Position numbers and translations under genes: made by a program
Shown here: piece after piece, positions 32,430 through 43,900 of the stretch
Numbering within the stretch: the stretch's first letter is position 1
How the letters are laid out: every line of letters begins with the position of its first letter
Notes under the pieces: model-generated
Seen by the model: only the letters and a program-made list of their open reading frames with translations
The model's database searches: none
Told to the model about the DNA's origin: nothing
NCBI GenBank assembly: GCA_000320605.2
Contig: KB445806.1
Coordinates: 716,574 to 780,573, forward strand
DNA length: 64,000 bases
Origin: Gelatoporia subvermispora B
Lineage: Eukaryota; Basidiomycota; Agaricomycetes; Polyporales; Gelatoporiaceae
Direction of reading: 5' to 3'

Positions 32430-34831
32430 TCACGCCTCCGCCTGGATAGACTTAAGCACGAATCCTTCCAGACCGCCGCAGAGCCAGAGTTCCTGAACAC
32501 TGGCCCCGACGGTGCCGACCGAGTAGGTCTTTTCCTCGCCGCTAGGCCACCGGACGATGACCCGGCCCTCCGCAACCTTGACGTCGACCGAGTGGCCCTC
32601 GTTGACTGTCAGCTCATCCTTCTTGCCCCCCGCGCCGCGCTTGCCATCCTTTGCGTACGCCGCGGTCAAGTCCGCCACAAGCTCGGGGGATTCGATGCAC
32701 ACGAGCCCGTTGTTGATCGCATTGCGCTTGAAGATGTCACCGAACGAGCCCGCGATAACGAGCGGGATGCCCGCGGACTTGAGTGCGGTCGCAGCCTGCT
32801 CGCGGGAGGAGCCTGTGCCGAAGTTGTAGCCAGACACAAGAACGACGCCACGCTTCGTCTCCGGCGCCTCAGTGCCCGCCGCCTGCTCCTTGCGGATGGA
32901 CGCGACGAGGCCGGCGAACGAGGGGTCGTAGTTCTCCATGACCACCTCGGCCTGCTTCTCCAGCGTAATGTCATCCTGGTAGGTATACTTGCCGGGGTAC
33001 AGCGCGTCTGTGTTCAAGTTGTCCTGAGGGGCGAAGAGCAGCGGGCCAGAGAACGTCGACGGGAAGCCAGGTAGAACCGGCTCCTTCTGGAGTCCAGCCC
33101 CCTCCGAGGATGCGTCCTTCGATGGAGAGGAGATCGAGAACGTCGGCGCGCCAGCAGGGGGCAAGAGAGCCGGGTCCAGCGAGTCTGGTCCGCAGATGTA
33201 GCCCTTGATCGCGCTGGCGGCGACGACAGCAGGGCTCGCGAGGTACGCCTTCGCAGCAGGATGGCCCATGCGTCCCTTGTAGTTCCTGTTCGTAGCGCTG
33301 ATGCCCGTCTGGCCCTCCTCTAAGAGGCCCGTCCCGAGCCCAATGCACGGTCCGCAACCCGACGGAAGTGGTTTGGCTCCAGCAGCGATGAGCGTCGCCC
33401 AGTCACCCAGGCGCTCGGCGTCCTGCTGGACCTCGGAACTCGCCGCAGCGACGTAGAAGTCGACGCCAGGCGCGACCTTCCGGCCCTTCATGACCTCGGC
33501 GGCAGCCGCAATGTCAGACAACCGGGCGTTTGTGCAGCTGAGCAAGTATGCCTTTTGGATCGGGACGACCTCTGCCTGGAGTTCTGGCAGCGGCGTGGTG
33601 ATCTTCACGCTGTTGGGACCGGAGATGTGCGGGACGAGTGTCGACAGATCGAAGGTGATGTGCGCAGCGTACGACGCGTCCGGATCGGAAGCCAGGCTGG
33701 AGGAGCGCAGTGCATCAAGCCGGCGACGGTTGAGGCGTGGGTGCTCGGGGACAGACCAGAGCGAGGACGAGTCACCGAATGTGCGTCGCTCGATCCTCTT
33801 CAGGAGTACTTCATACCACTGCAGCAAGGTGTCGTCGACGGGGAAGACACCTGCAAGGGCTCCCCACTCGGTCGTCATGTTCGAGATCGTGAGTCGGTCG
33901 TCGATGGCTAGCGAGGAGACACCCTCTCCCGTGAACTCAATAGCCGCATTGAGTACCTCATCGTTCTTGAAGTAACCGCAGAGCGCAACGATGACATCTT
34001 TGCCCGTCACACCAGGGGCGAGCTTGCCCTTGAACTCGACCTTCACCATGCGGGGAACCTGCCACCATGTCTGGCCGGTTGCCCACAGAGCCGCAGCGTC
34101 TGTGCGGACGATCGGTGTCCCGACACAGCCAACACCACCGTACATGTTGCTGTGACTGTCGCTCGCCACTGTCAATGCATACGGGAACGCGTATCCCTCC
34201 TCGACCAAGACCTGGTGACCGATGCCTCGTCCTGCCGGGTAGAAGTCAATACCGTGTGTCCGTGCGAACGCTTCGATCGAGGCATATTTCGAGAGGTTCT
34301 TCGCGGACTTGTTTTGTACATCGTGATCAAGTGTGAACACAAGCTGGGATGTGTTCTTGATGCGGGTCGCACCGATAGACTTGAATCTATAACGTACTCA
34401 GCAATCTGCACCGTACCGTCTGAGCTCCTTGGTCATAGCATGCGCGAGACGGACACTCCGAGAGATAGATGTGCAAGTCAGAGTCAATGACGACTTCTGC
34501 AACAAAACAGGGAGTCAGGCATTGAATCAAACTTGCACGCCATGCTCGCAGCAAGTAGACATGGCGGCCTAGAGCACGTCGTGGAGAGCCTGGAGCGTAC
34601 TCACTTTGAGATAACCGGACCGGTGTTGTCGTGTGTCATAACATGCTCAGGACGTATCATCACGTAGTCCCCCGCCCTGACAACCTTCTCCTCAGGGAGA
34701 TCAACCGCGTACTTCTGGACGACCTTCTCGATGACGGTCTGAGGGATTCGGGGGCGGTCGGCGACAGTAGCAAGACATCTTGCTGAGAGCCGGCTGCTCC
34801 TCCCAAGATTTGGGAGTAGCAAAGACAGCAT
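32430..34831 (-). CDS. LYS4: Homoaconitase, mitochondrial (lysine biosynthesis)
   Basis: This is a 4Fe-4S hydro-lyase that interconverts homocitrate, homoaconitate and homoisocitrate in the alpha-aminoadipate route to lysine, in the mitochondrial matrix. The N-terminus [20 protein letters not shown] is a typical presequence. Exon 1 ends [13 protein letters not shown] single intron follows, then [14 protein letters not shown] and a very long second exon with [55 protein letters not shown] and [20 protein letters not shown]. Fe-S cluster cysteines lie in [15 protein letters not shown] and [13 protein letters not shown]. The C-terminal swivel domain has [20 protein letters not shown] and [16 protein letters not shown], and the stop is at 32430. 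Length (about 715 residues) and motifs fit Lys4 better than aconitase or isopropylmalate isomerase. Confidence 0.93.
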
Positions 34832-35904
34832 GTCGCTGCAGGTATGCGACGCCTGCGCCGATGTGCAGAACGTCTAGAAACAGCTAAAAACCGTGAAAGA
34901 GCGGGAGATGAGTCTATGAAAGACAAAATATTATGTCTCGAGTCAGCTTGCTCAGAGGTCTGCCATGATCGGCGAGTATTCCCACGACTACTATTTCGGT
35001 TGTTAGCTCCCACGCATGATGCAGCCAATGAGCTGCGCCATGTTGGTACCTCCAACGACAGCAGGCCGCTCTCTGACGGACGATACTGCAATTTCTCGAA
35101 GTCCTCAAGTACGTACCATTCCAGCGACATTATGCACCCAAACCTACAGCGGCGGCTCGCCTCTGGGCTACGAAGGACGCACCACTCACACTCTGTATTT
35201 GACGAACCGTTTTTTCGCCGGATGTTCTCTTCAGGATCTCATTTCTGATCCCCAGAACCTGTCATTACTTCACGGCTTCAGCCGACTAAGTGTCCTCTTA
35301 TCAAGACATAGACTGTGCTGTGAACTTACGCAATTTCTCCTACGCCTGCTGCCTTGCAGTCTGCTGTGGCGTCGACGGCCCGGTCGAGAGATGTACCGAT
35401 GATTGCCCGAATCTCGCTGTAGTCAAAGCGATCACAAAAATCTGCGTCTGGATCACCCTCGCTGCTGATTCTGCACCCCTATGCCGCGCAAAGCCATCTG
35501 ATAGACGATGATGGTGTGGTTTACCCACCTGCTGCCTCTCCATTCCGTTTCCCAATCCGACCATCCCTTACAACGCCGCGCGCTTGTGGCGTACTTCGCA
35601 CACAACTTCGCGCACAACTTCCCGAACTTCGCGACTCGGGAAGTTCGGGAAGTTCGTTCGACCTGACATCGCTTCCTCGCGAAGTTGCTACCGGCCAATT
35701 GCAACAATTAAGTGGATCAGCATAAGTGTCCTCGTGGGCTGGCCGTTATGAGCTTCACGTACACGCTCACTACTCTGACCGCGCGGACCACACACCCGTC
35801 TGCGAGCAACGATATAAAAATGCAACCCTCCAACGGTTCAAATCTGCACTCAATCGCTCACATCGCAACCACAGAGACCGAGTCTAATCACTCCCAGCAT
35901 CTGT
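34832..35904. other. Divergent intergenic region with a nested palindrome
   Basis: This contains the upstream regions of the homoaconitase gene and of the F-box gene. Small open frames on both strands (for example 34660-35130 minus) have no family support. A nested inverted repeat occupies 35603-35687. Confidence 0.4.
35603..35687. repeat. Nested inverted repeat (long hairpin)
   Basis: AACTTCCCGAACTTC (35616-35630) and GAAGTTCGGGAAGTT (35640-35654) are exact reverse complements of 15 bases separated by a 9-base loop. An outer pair, CAACTTCGCG (35603-35612) and CGCGAAGTTG (35678-35687), is also exact. The words ACTTC and GAAGT are repeated throughout. The structure lies about 220 bases upstream of the F-box start, in sequence with no coding signal. 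Confidence 0.7.
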
Positions 35905-37966
35905 ATGATGAAGCAGAGTGGGGCGTCGGCATCCGGCTCACGGCCACCTGGGCGCATACGATATGTCCGCGGGAAGAGAGGAAGCCTCCAGGAAGTCAAC
36001 AACATGCCACTGGAGATTGTATTCGAAGTAATATTGATTGTGCATGTCCTCATCTATTGTGCTGAAGAATAACATGGTCAGATATTCAGCCAACTTGACC
36101 CTGGTGATCTGGTCAGTCTGATCAGAACAAATAAAGACATCCGACAGCTATTACTGCGACGCTCCTCGGCATTCATATGGCAGGCTGCGCACAACAACTC
36201 CGGATTGCCTGATCGTCCGCCTTGGATGAGCGAGCCGGCCCTCGCCAACTTGCTGTACTCCAACCACTGTCATGTTTGAACACCTCATTGTGGCGTCAAG
36301 GGCCTTGCTAACCCAATACATGCTCTTGTTTGCAGATCTGCTTGAAGAAGAATATCAGAAGTATCACATGGCCACTCTGGATTCGATGCTGCCAGTATTG
36401 CAAAGAGAATCTGTAAGCTGGTCAGTCACGTGGGAATCCCTTGCTCATGCCGTTGCATTCTGTAGACCCGAATACTCAGAAAGCATCCCTCGAGGTTTGA
36501 TTCCATCCAATATATTGTATCATGAACTTGTTCCGCGTGTCTGCCGTGAGTCTAACCTTTCTCATCGAGCTGTATTGCATGATGTAGACATCTTTAATAG
36601 TCCCCTCTGGATATTGGGTTGTCTACCCGCCTCACGTACGAGAATTTCTACAAGCCTGGAAATCAGCCGGAAATGATCAGATACAAGAACGCCGCGTCTT
36701 GGAAAACCAAGTGGCTTCTTGCAGGAATATGTACAAGGCTAGTAATCATTCTTTGTCCAGAGGAACGTCCGATAATGCTAATGTGCTATCAGTGTTCACG
36801 GGACTTTTCCTGCTGGCATTACTGGGAGAACCGCCGGCGGGCTGAAGAGCTAGCCAAAATGCGACACCCCAGATACGATGCGTACGTGTGCCCTTGCTAT
36901 TGCCACGTGTTACGACTTGACGCAATCCAATCCCACCCAGCGTCGCTGCGAAACTCCGAGAGTTGGGATATGCGAAAGAGTTGTCATATGCAGCTTGCTC
37001 AGAGAGGATTCGCAAACACCCTCTAGTGCGAGCTTCGACTAATTTGACTGAGCGAGGTAAGTTGTCATTCTTCGAAGTAATCTGCAGTCACCAAATCGAA
37101 ACAGCCTGGACGAAGATGTCTGATCAACTGATTCGCATCATGGAAGAACAGCGTTCGCGCATACTGCACAGCGAGAGAACCTCTCGCATCCTTAGTCTAT
37201 ACGAGCTCCTAGTCGCAGAGATGGAGGAGCGCGGTGCACATGACGAAGTCTCAGGCATATACTATCCACGCCCAGTGGATCTTGCCCTGATGCCCGAGTT
37301 TCGGGACTGCATTGATCCGCCAGACATATGCTCTCCCGCACATTCCGTCGAATCACAGCTTCAAAACCTTCCCATCTTTACGGAGCGCTGGCTGGATCGT
37401 GTCAAATCCGACCTCGCCTGCGCAGTAATCTCAATTATAGACGTCTCAGCCTCTGCGGATGTTTGCGCCCTGGCCATTTCCTGGTTTGAATGCGGCCTCT
37501 GTTCACGGCGCTTCCAGTACGAAGACGCGATCACTACTCCTTGTATCCAGGGATGCGTCGAAAGGAGTCGCTGCAGCATCTGCTTCTGCGATGTGCGCAA
37601 GGGGTGGTACGAGCGCATAATCGAGGGGCGCTATGACACTGGTGGCAGCCCGTGGTGCGTCCATCGTCTGTTCAAGCAGCCGCTCATCCGTTATGCGGCG
37701 GGTGTCATCCGCGTGTTTGGCGAAGACCCTGTCTCGATTACTGCGAAGGAAATGGACAACATTGGAGGACGGCTGAGGTGCGGGTGCGCTCAATGCATCC
37801 AGCAACCTCAATCGTTCAGGACGTGGCGCGAAGCTGTACGTCTGTCTGGTTGCGCAACCTACATATCCGACGAGTGCTTCCTGACGCGTTTATCTAGATC
37901 ATCAAACCTTCTTGTGAGCAGCCTGAGTGGCTGCTGGTAGACTTGCGAGGGCATCACAGCGTGTAA
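35905..37966 (+). CDS. F-box domain protein
   Basis: This is an Agaricomycete F-box protein, expected to be a substrate receptor of an SCF ubiquitin ligase through Skp1. The N-terminus MMKQSGASASGSRPPGRIRY runs into RGKRGSLQEVNNMPLEIVFE. After a short intron the F-box follows: IFSQLDPGDLVSLIRTNKDI, RQLLLRRSSAFIWQAA. Next come a Pro/Trp segment (NSGLPDRPPWMSEPALANLL), a Cys-rich region (ICLKKNIRSITWPLWIRCCQ) and helical regions (HVREFLQAWKSAGNDQIQER, NRRRAEELAKMRHPRYDAVA, KLRELGYAKELSYAACSERI). A long C-terminal exon contains a Cys/His-rich patch (ECGLCSRRFQYEDAITTPC, GCVERSRCSICFCDVRKGW). The last exon gives IIKPSCEQPEWLLVDLRGHH and a stop at 37966. About seven introns are required, with some joins approximate. 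The substrate is unknown. Confidence 0.8.
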
Positions 37967-38427
37967 CATCAGCTCTGTGCCTCCTTAGGTGTAGATCTAC
38001 TTGGCATGTACTTCTTAAAGCTGATGCTGGTCCAATCTTAGACAGTACACTCTCGTATCTATCCAGGCTTGCATCGGGGCCTGTACCACCATTATTCTTG
38101 ATTCTGTACGTTGAATATTGTCGTATGCGACAAGTTCTGATCAAACGATGCAATAGACAGTCTCCGTCCTACTCTTCCTATCTTGATTTGCCGTCATTAT
38201 GGCGCAATGTGTGGCGACCGCCGTCGGCAGGCAAATCTTCGGGTTCGAAGAAAGCAACGGAACAATTTATAGCGCTCAGACCAACAGAGATAATGAGCTC
38301 AGATAGCCTACACACAGAACTTGGCGCCCCGATCCCCGATTCCCATGTACAGACATAGTACAGAACAAATGCTGCGACGTGCGAGCGTCACCACGTCGGG
38401 TAAGGTGTCGGCGATGATGCAACGAGC
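37967..38427. other. Convergent intergenic region
   Basis: This lies between the stops of the F-box and BTB genes. No gene or repeat was seen. Confidence 0.35.
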
Positions 38428-39445
38428 CTACAAGGCCAGCTGGATCATCTGCAATAGACGAGACTATCAGGTAATTGTACACAGTGCCAGTGCAAGACGC
38501 TCACGTCTTCAACGTCCTTCCAAACCATGTCGAACAACTCGACGTTGAAATTGGCAAGCGTCTGCATGAGTATCACTTTGCAACACTTGCATCCATCGTA
38601 TTCTGTCCAGTCCATATGGGATAGAACTCTGTCTGTCAAGATACGCGGTAGATCCGGCGATCCGCATGGCTTGTCCTTAATGACCTCGTAGGCCATTTGG
38701 CGGTGATCCTCATAGTATTTCTTCGTCATCCCACTTGCGCGCAGCCTCATGCTTCGGCTGTTCCAGTCACATCTCCCATACCGAATCTCGCATGCCTCGT
38801 TATATTCCTCCCACCAGCGGACATCTGCTATTGTGAACTGAGCATAACGCCTGGATAGAAAGACATATTCGAATGGACGGTATAGGACCGTCGACGGAAC
38901 GCCGTCCAATTCCTGAGGCGGCGCGGGTTGACCTCCAACATGTTGAATTAAGATGTCTTGAGACAAGAACTGCTTGGCAGCAGTGCGTGCCTCATCCTCA
39001 AGGCCATGATCGTATGCGATGGCGAAGATCCGAAGGGGCTCTCGCTCTACGACTTTGGGTTCCATAAGCGCCTTGATACAGAAATCTTTCGCGCTCTCCA
39101 TGATGTATTTCGTTGCCGCGCCCAGGACGAGATTAGTTTCTTCTAAGCCCTCGAGCGAGGGGCCCTGAATTAGGTAGACGATACGAAAGAGCTTGTCGAG
39201 GGTCTGGGAGTGTTCGGGCAGCGTGATGACCGGAAGGCCGTCCTGCATCTCGTCCATCTCCTCCGGCGATGTTGGTGGCGGCATGCTGCACATCGCTTCA
39301 AGTACTGGAGATGCCAGCGAGAGTACAATTTTGTGCAGACGCAAACAGACGCCGTCGGTCGAACGTAGGATTATTTCTGCATCAGGTCTGTCGAAAGGAC
39401 CGACGAAGGTACTGGAGGGCGACTCTGGAGTCTGGGGCGGACATG
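38428..39445 (-). CDS. BTB/POZ domain protein (5' end uncertain)
   Basis: This is a BTB/POZ protein of the type expanded in Agaricomycetes, a protein-interaction module often acting as a Cullin-3 adaptor or of unknown role. The domain begins STFVGPFDRPDAEIILRSTD, GVCLRLHKIVLSLASPVLEA, the usual D-x(n)-F-x-VHK-like start. LPVITLPEHSQTLDKLFRIV and IMESAKDFCIKALMEPKVVE, IFAIAYDHGLEDEARTAAKQ follow. A Trp/Tyr-rich C-terminal region (DVRWWEEYNEACEIRYGRCD) includes a GCKCC motif. A short intron near the end (gtgagc to tattgcag) changes the tail to VWKDVEDMIQLAL with a stop at 38428. The acceptor at 39445 (tgctctcag) implies at least one upstream exon that I could not place. The ATG at 39443 is out of frame with the domain. 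Confidence 0.75.
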
Positions 39446-40279
39446 CTGAGAGCAGATAATGATAGATTGGTGGGTCAACGCGTCAGCTCTCATCGATTGG
39501 AGCATACGCCTTCAGACGCTTCTGCTTGCGACGTCTACGAATTAAGAAAGACAACATTCAAACCTTCTCTGTAGGCACAAAGTCGTATATGTAGTAAGGG
39601 AAGCCACATCGGGATTGACCATATATGACCTTATATTGCGGTGCGTCAACTTTTCTGGGCTACTTCGAGAGGTCTATGCAACCGTAAGCTGTCAATTTTT
39701 CGTCACAAAATCGCGGGTTCTCCAATGTGATCGTCGAATTGCGCAAATCCGTCAGTTTTGTAGCCGAATATGGTCGCAGGTCTCCACAAACCACACATAT
39801 CGACTTGTCCATGGCATGAGAGTGGTGGGCGGTGCTCTGCACGCCAGTGTGAAAGTGATAGACGATACTAGTAAACGTCCAGGCTGAGATGGGTAGGTGC
39901 ATGTACAGGTGCCGACCTCCATCTCGGTGCCCTCACGCGCTTCTGCTTCTGACGCCCATGAGCCCGAAAATGCAGCGCTTGAGGCTCTGTGCGGCAAATG
40001 CGACGCCCTCGGCGCTCCTGTGCATCGAAGTGTTATCGTGTTGGTCGTGTTTGTGTATAAGACCTAGATAGGCATCTTATCGTTGGGAGATATCCGATGT
40101 GATGCCACCAATTTTCATCGCAGCCAACGAAGGTTAAGATTGTTTGGAAAATTAGTTCAATAAAGTAAAAAGAACACGCTGGGCAGGTTCTCATGCCCTA
40201 TTGTTACACAATTGCAATTTGGAAGAGAGGTTGAGACCGCCATCTTATCTAGTGCATCTTATCCCGTTTCCCATTTCAG
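39446..40279. repeat. Region with first arm of an inverted 72-bp repeat
   Basis: Position 39982-40053 is the reverse complement of 40288-40359 with 66 of 72 positions identical. All six differences are transitions. In its own direction this arm reads EALCGKCDALGAPVHRSVIV and runs to a stop at 40065-40067. It is preceded in frame by VPTSISVPSRASASDAHEPE, back to an acceptor-like acag near 39910, so it looks like the last exon of a plus-strand gene or gene fragment. Upstream exons were not recognised. Confidence 0.5.
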
Positions 40280-40605
40280 CTAGCGTGCAAACACAACCAA
40301 CGCGATAACACTTCGATGCACGGGAGCGCCAAGGGCGTCGCATTTGTCGCGCAGAGCCTGAGAGTCTTTCTGGGGCAGCTAGTGTGTTAAGATGCGAAGA
40401 TAGATGAGAGATCTGTTTGTTGGCTCTCAGAGTGCATGAGCTCGCTTGCGCTTCCCATTTGACAACAGACGATCTCATCTTGTTAGCAGTCGCTTTGCAC
40501 ACTCGGAATCATTCACTTACAAAATCGAATTGCACAGCAAGGTTGAGATATGAGTTGATACGCTTACATAGCTCTTCTTGGATCTTTTCGCACACTTCTC
40601 GAACA
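40280..40605 (-). CDS. Partial small gene sharing its last exon with an inverted copy
   Basis: Three minus-strand exon-like segments can be joined. VCEKIQEELCKRINSYLNLA plus VQFDF ends at a gtaagt donor near 40520. EIVCCQMGSASELMHSESQQ lies at about 40427-40487. A last exon PQKDSQALRDKCDALGAPVH plus RSVIALVVFAR has a stop at 40280. The last exon matches the inverted copy at 39982-40053. Three of the six differences are silent third-position changes, which supports the reading frame. I do not recognise the family, and the 5' end was not found. It could be an intact short gene or a decayed fragment. Confidence 0.4.
40288..40359. repeat. Second arm of the inverted 72-bp repeat
   Basis: This is the reverse complement of 39982-40053 with six transitions. 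The two arms are 234 bases apart and converge tail to tail. Confidence 0.85.
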
Positions 40606-40950
40606 GCTCAAAAACCAAAATACCAGTCGAGGCTTAATGCGCCGTCGGGGAGGTGGCAAATGTTCCGGGCTGACGTGGACAAACTACGCCTCTACAGAGA
40701 GTCCATGTAGTAATACAGCGAAGTCTGGTATATATAGTCCTCGTCGCGCGGAGAAGAGTTCTGATGTTGCAGTATCCCTTAACCACTGCATCAATATTAT
40801 CACTAGAGCTGGTGACTTAGCAGCATCTACTCCTTAGGTTAATGTATGCAGTGTCTGTCCGCTATAATCAAATAATCAGCCACGTTCGATCATGGCCGTA
40901 GGTCTAGTATATGAGCGCCGTTTACGAGCAACAATGCTGGAATAGGCGAT

Positions 40951-43900
40951 CTAGGCCACCGAGTCCTGGGCTGCCAACACGTATTCTGGAGGCGGCGCCA
41001 ACCTGTCTATCTGTAGTTCTTGCATTACTCTCCGGAGATTCTCCACCTCATCGCGTAGCTCTCGCACGTATGTCGAAGAGTCAAGGCCTGAGCCTGACGT
41101 CCGGGAGCCATGAGAATCATTCGATGGAGATCTTGATGATGACGCGGTGGGTTCTGATGAAGCGAAGTGGACGGATTCTGGGTTACGGCCTGCCAATGAA
41201 CTCCTCGATGGAGGTTCCTGAGGATCTAGAGGATCTAGAGGAGGTGCTGATATCTCGGCAATTGTCCCCTTGGAATCTGACTGTGGTTCAGAGAGAGACT
41301 GAGGAGGATGAAGTAAGGACCGAAGGAGCGAGGTGCCGTGTTTAAAGGGCACGCCTACGAGGTGCCAAGACTGGCGGGACTTGCGTTGCCAGATGAGTAA
41401 TGCGGTCGCGAGCAGCCCGAGAGCGTAGATGCCACCGATAGCACCGCCGATTATTGCGCCCACATTCACACGCTTGGATATCGTACCAGATTCGTGTGTG
41501 CCCACCGAGGTCGACGAATTTGTGCCTAAAAGTTGCGCGGGGACCGAAATTGTTGTATTGTGAATGCTGTCAACTTGTTAATTAGGTGCAGTCGCAGACT
41601 GCTATATACTCACCCAAGTGCCAAGGGCGCGAACATAGCTCCATTGCCTGGACTGTGTTCGATTATTCAAGTTCTCAACATCAGTAATTAGCATTAGATC
41701 CATCAGCGTGAGATCCTTACCTGGCACTACCCGACAAGATTTGACCTTGCGCGGTATTATATGATATGGGGAGAATACCCCCATTGGCAAGATGGAATAC
41801 GTGTTCCCAAACAGCTGTTGTCAGCGTCTCCGCAAGGGTTTCATTCGACGCAGTTGCCGAAGCAAATAACAACCATGCTGAGAAAATTGATCACTATCGC
41901 ACAAAGTACAGTACATCGACGCGGAAAACCTACCTGCATTAGTGACTCCAGTGTGATTGCTGTCAAGAGGAGGCCCGAATTCGTGACTAGCTGAAACACA
42001 TTGCTCGTAAGTAGGCGACAAATGAGAAAAATGCTGTGTATATTACTGGCTACACTCTGATAAAACGCTGTTTGCTTCTGATAGGTCTACACACAGGTCA
42101 ATGTCGGGTACACCGCAACTCAAAAAGATCGCAACGTACGGATGGATCGACGAGATTGAGACCAAGCAATCGGTCGGCATACAGATTGTAGGCCAGCGAC
42201 CACGTAGCATCCGAGTCTCCGTAGTCCAGGAGTAAATGCTGCTGATCCGACGAAAGAGCAAGAGATTGCCATGTTTTGATAAATGCCGAGGCTTGCCGCT
42301 GTGACTATGTCAAAGAGCACACCTGCAAACCTGAAGACGTCACGTACAGAGTAGAGTTTGAGGCTGTCAGCGTCGCCAACTGCCCTGCTTAACTCTGCCA
42401 TCGCTCCTATCGCAATTATGCCTTTGACAGACAGATTTGTTGAATTGGCGATCGCTTCATGATCGGCCGATTGTCTGTCCATTAAGAATTGAGGCGATTT
42501 CAACGCGAATGTAGAAATAGCAGAGTCTTACTGATTAATGGTCGGAGTAAGAGTATTATTTATGAGATAGTCAGCCCAAGCCTTCAGAAGGCCATACTGA
42601 GAGACCAAGTTGAGCGCGATGTTCAGATGTGAGAACAAGTAGTACTCACATGTTCGCTGATCAGTGAACCGTCTCCCGAAATTCGGGCATGTGCGAGGGT
42701 CATGATCAACATGTTTCCCGTTTCTGAATAGGGCTTGTCAGGCCTGCAAATTGGCTTGCAACAGGGCTTACGCTCGATGCCCTGGTTATGTGTCAGATTG
42801 TCACCCGCCACCGCGGAATAGTTGAAGCCTTTTCAAATAGTGAGTGCCATTAGAGGTTTTAACAGCGATGGCACGAGGAGCAGTGTACTCACCAAGATCC
42901 ATGGCTGCATATGGATTGCGGTACGACGCCGAGTCCTGATATTCTAGTAGAGGCGAGAGAAGCGATCTGGCGAATGATGCGTTCAAGTATAGATACATCG
43001 GGAATGCTTGATACAGCACTTCTACCGGATTGACGCGTCTGGGATGTCCAATCGAAGATTAGGGTTATCTCCGATGGTGGGTTAGGAACGCTTACCGAGA
43101 ATTGCCCATATCCTTCATGAATGTTTTTACATCCGAGGCGTTCAGCTGGCCGTCGGTGCCATCTGATACAGTGATATCTAGTCCTCCGAAGGCGATTCGA
43201 GGAGCGAGAGATAGTATGCCCGCATACTGGGAAGATATGTTGGTCGCGGCTTGCGTGAGGCTCTGGTCGAACTCTGAAGCCCGCTGGCTTGCTGTGGGGT
43301 AATTCGTAACGAACGTGGTCATCTGCGCGCCTCAAGTCTCAGGTCATTTGCAATACGCAGGTTAAGATAATACTCACGGCATCCACCACGGAGGAATATT
43401 GCGTAAGGAAAAACGGACTACGAAGTTGTGTATCCCCACTAGGAGTCAAGTACTGGATCGCTGGGTTTCGAACGTAGCCAAGAGACCAAACCACGGGCAC
43501 TGCAGTCGATTTGATGGACCCGAGGCTGACGGCGAAGGCAAAAACAGGAAAATCACTGCGCACAGATGAACATCACGTCGGTCATCTGTGAAGTACGACA
43601 TACCCGTCAAGAGGCCGGAAATCCATGTCCATGCCATTCGTTAGGTTGCCTGTCGAATTGAACTGGCCACGGCAGACTGCTCCCGCTCCCGTTTGCCAAG
43701 TCACATTAGGTCCCTGTAATGATAGGCGTGAACGGGACATAATTATCACTTTCGACACAACACGTTCACCTGACTGATTGCATGATACATGACACCATCA
43801 TTTGCTTGATGGTCGATCTCTTGGAACGGGACTGGTGAAGCCAATGAGACCTCATGGTAGACAATGTCATTTCCCACGACTGTGGTCCACTGTATCTCGG

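Noticed and set aside
36272..36676. Plus-strand frame that seems to be a separate gene
   Set aside because: It is a shifted reading through F-box gene exons; spliced frames give the conserved Cys-rich and helical segments instead.
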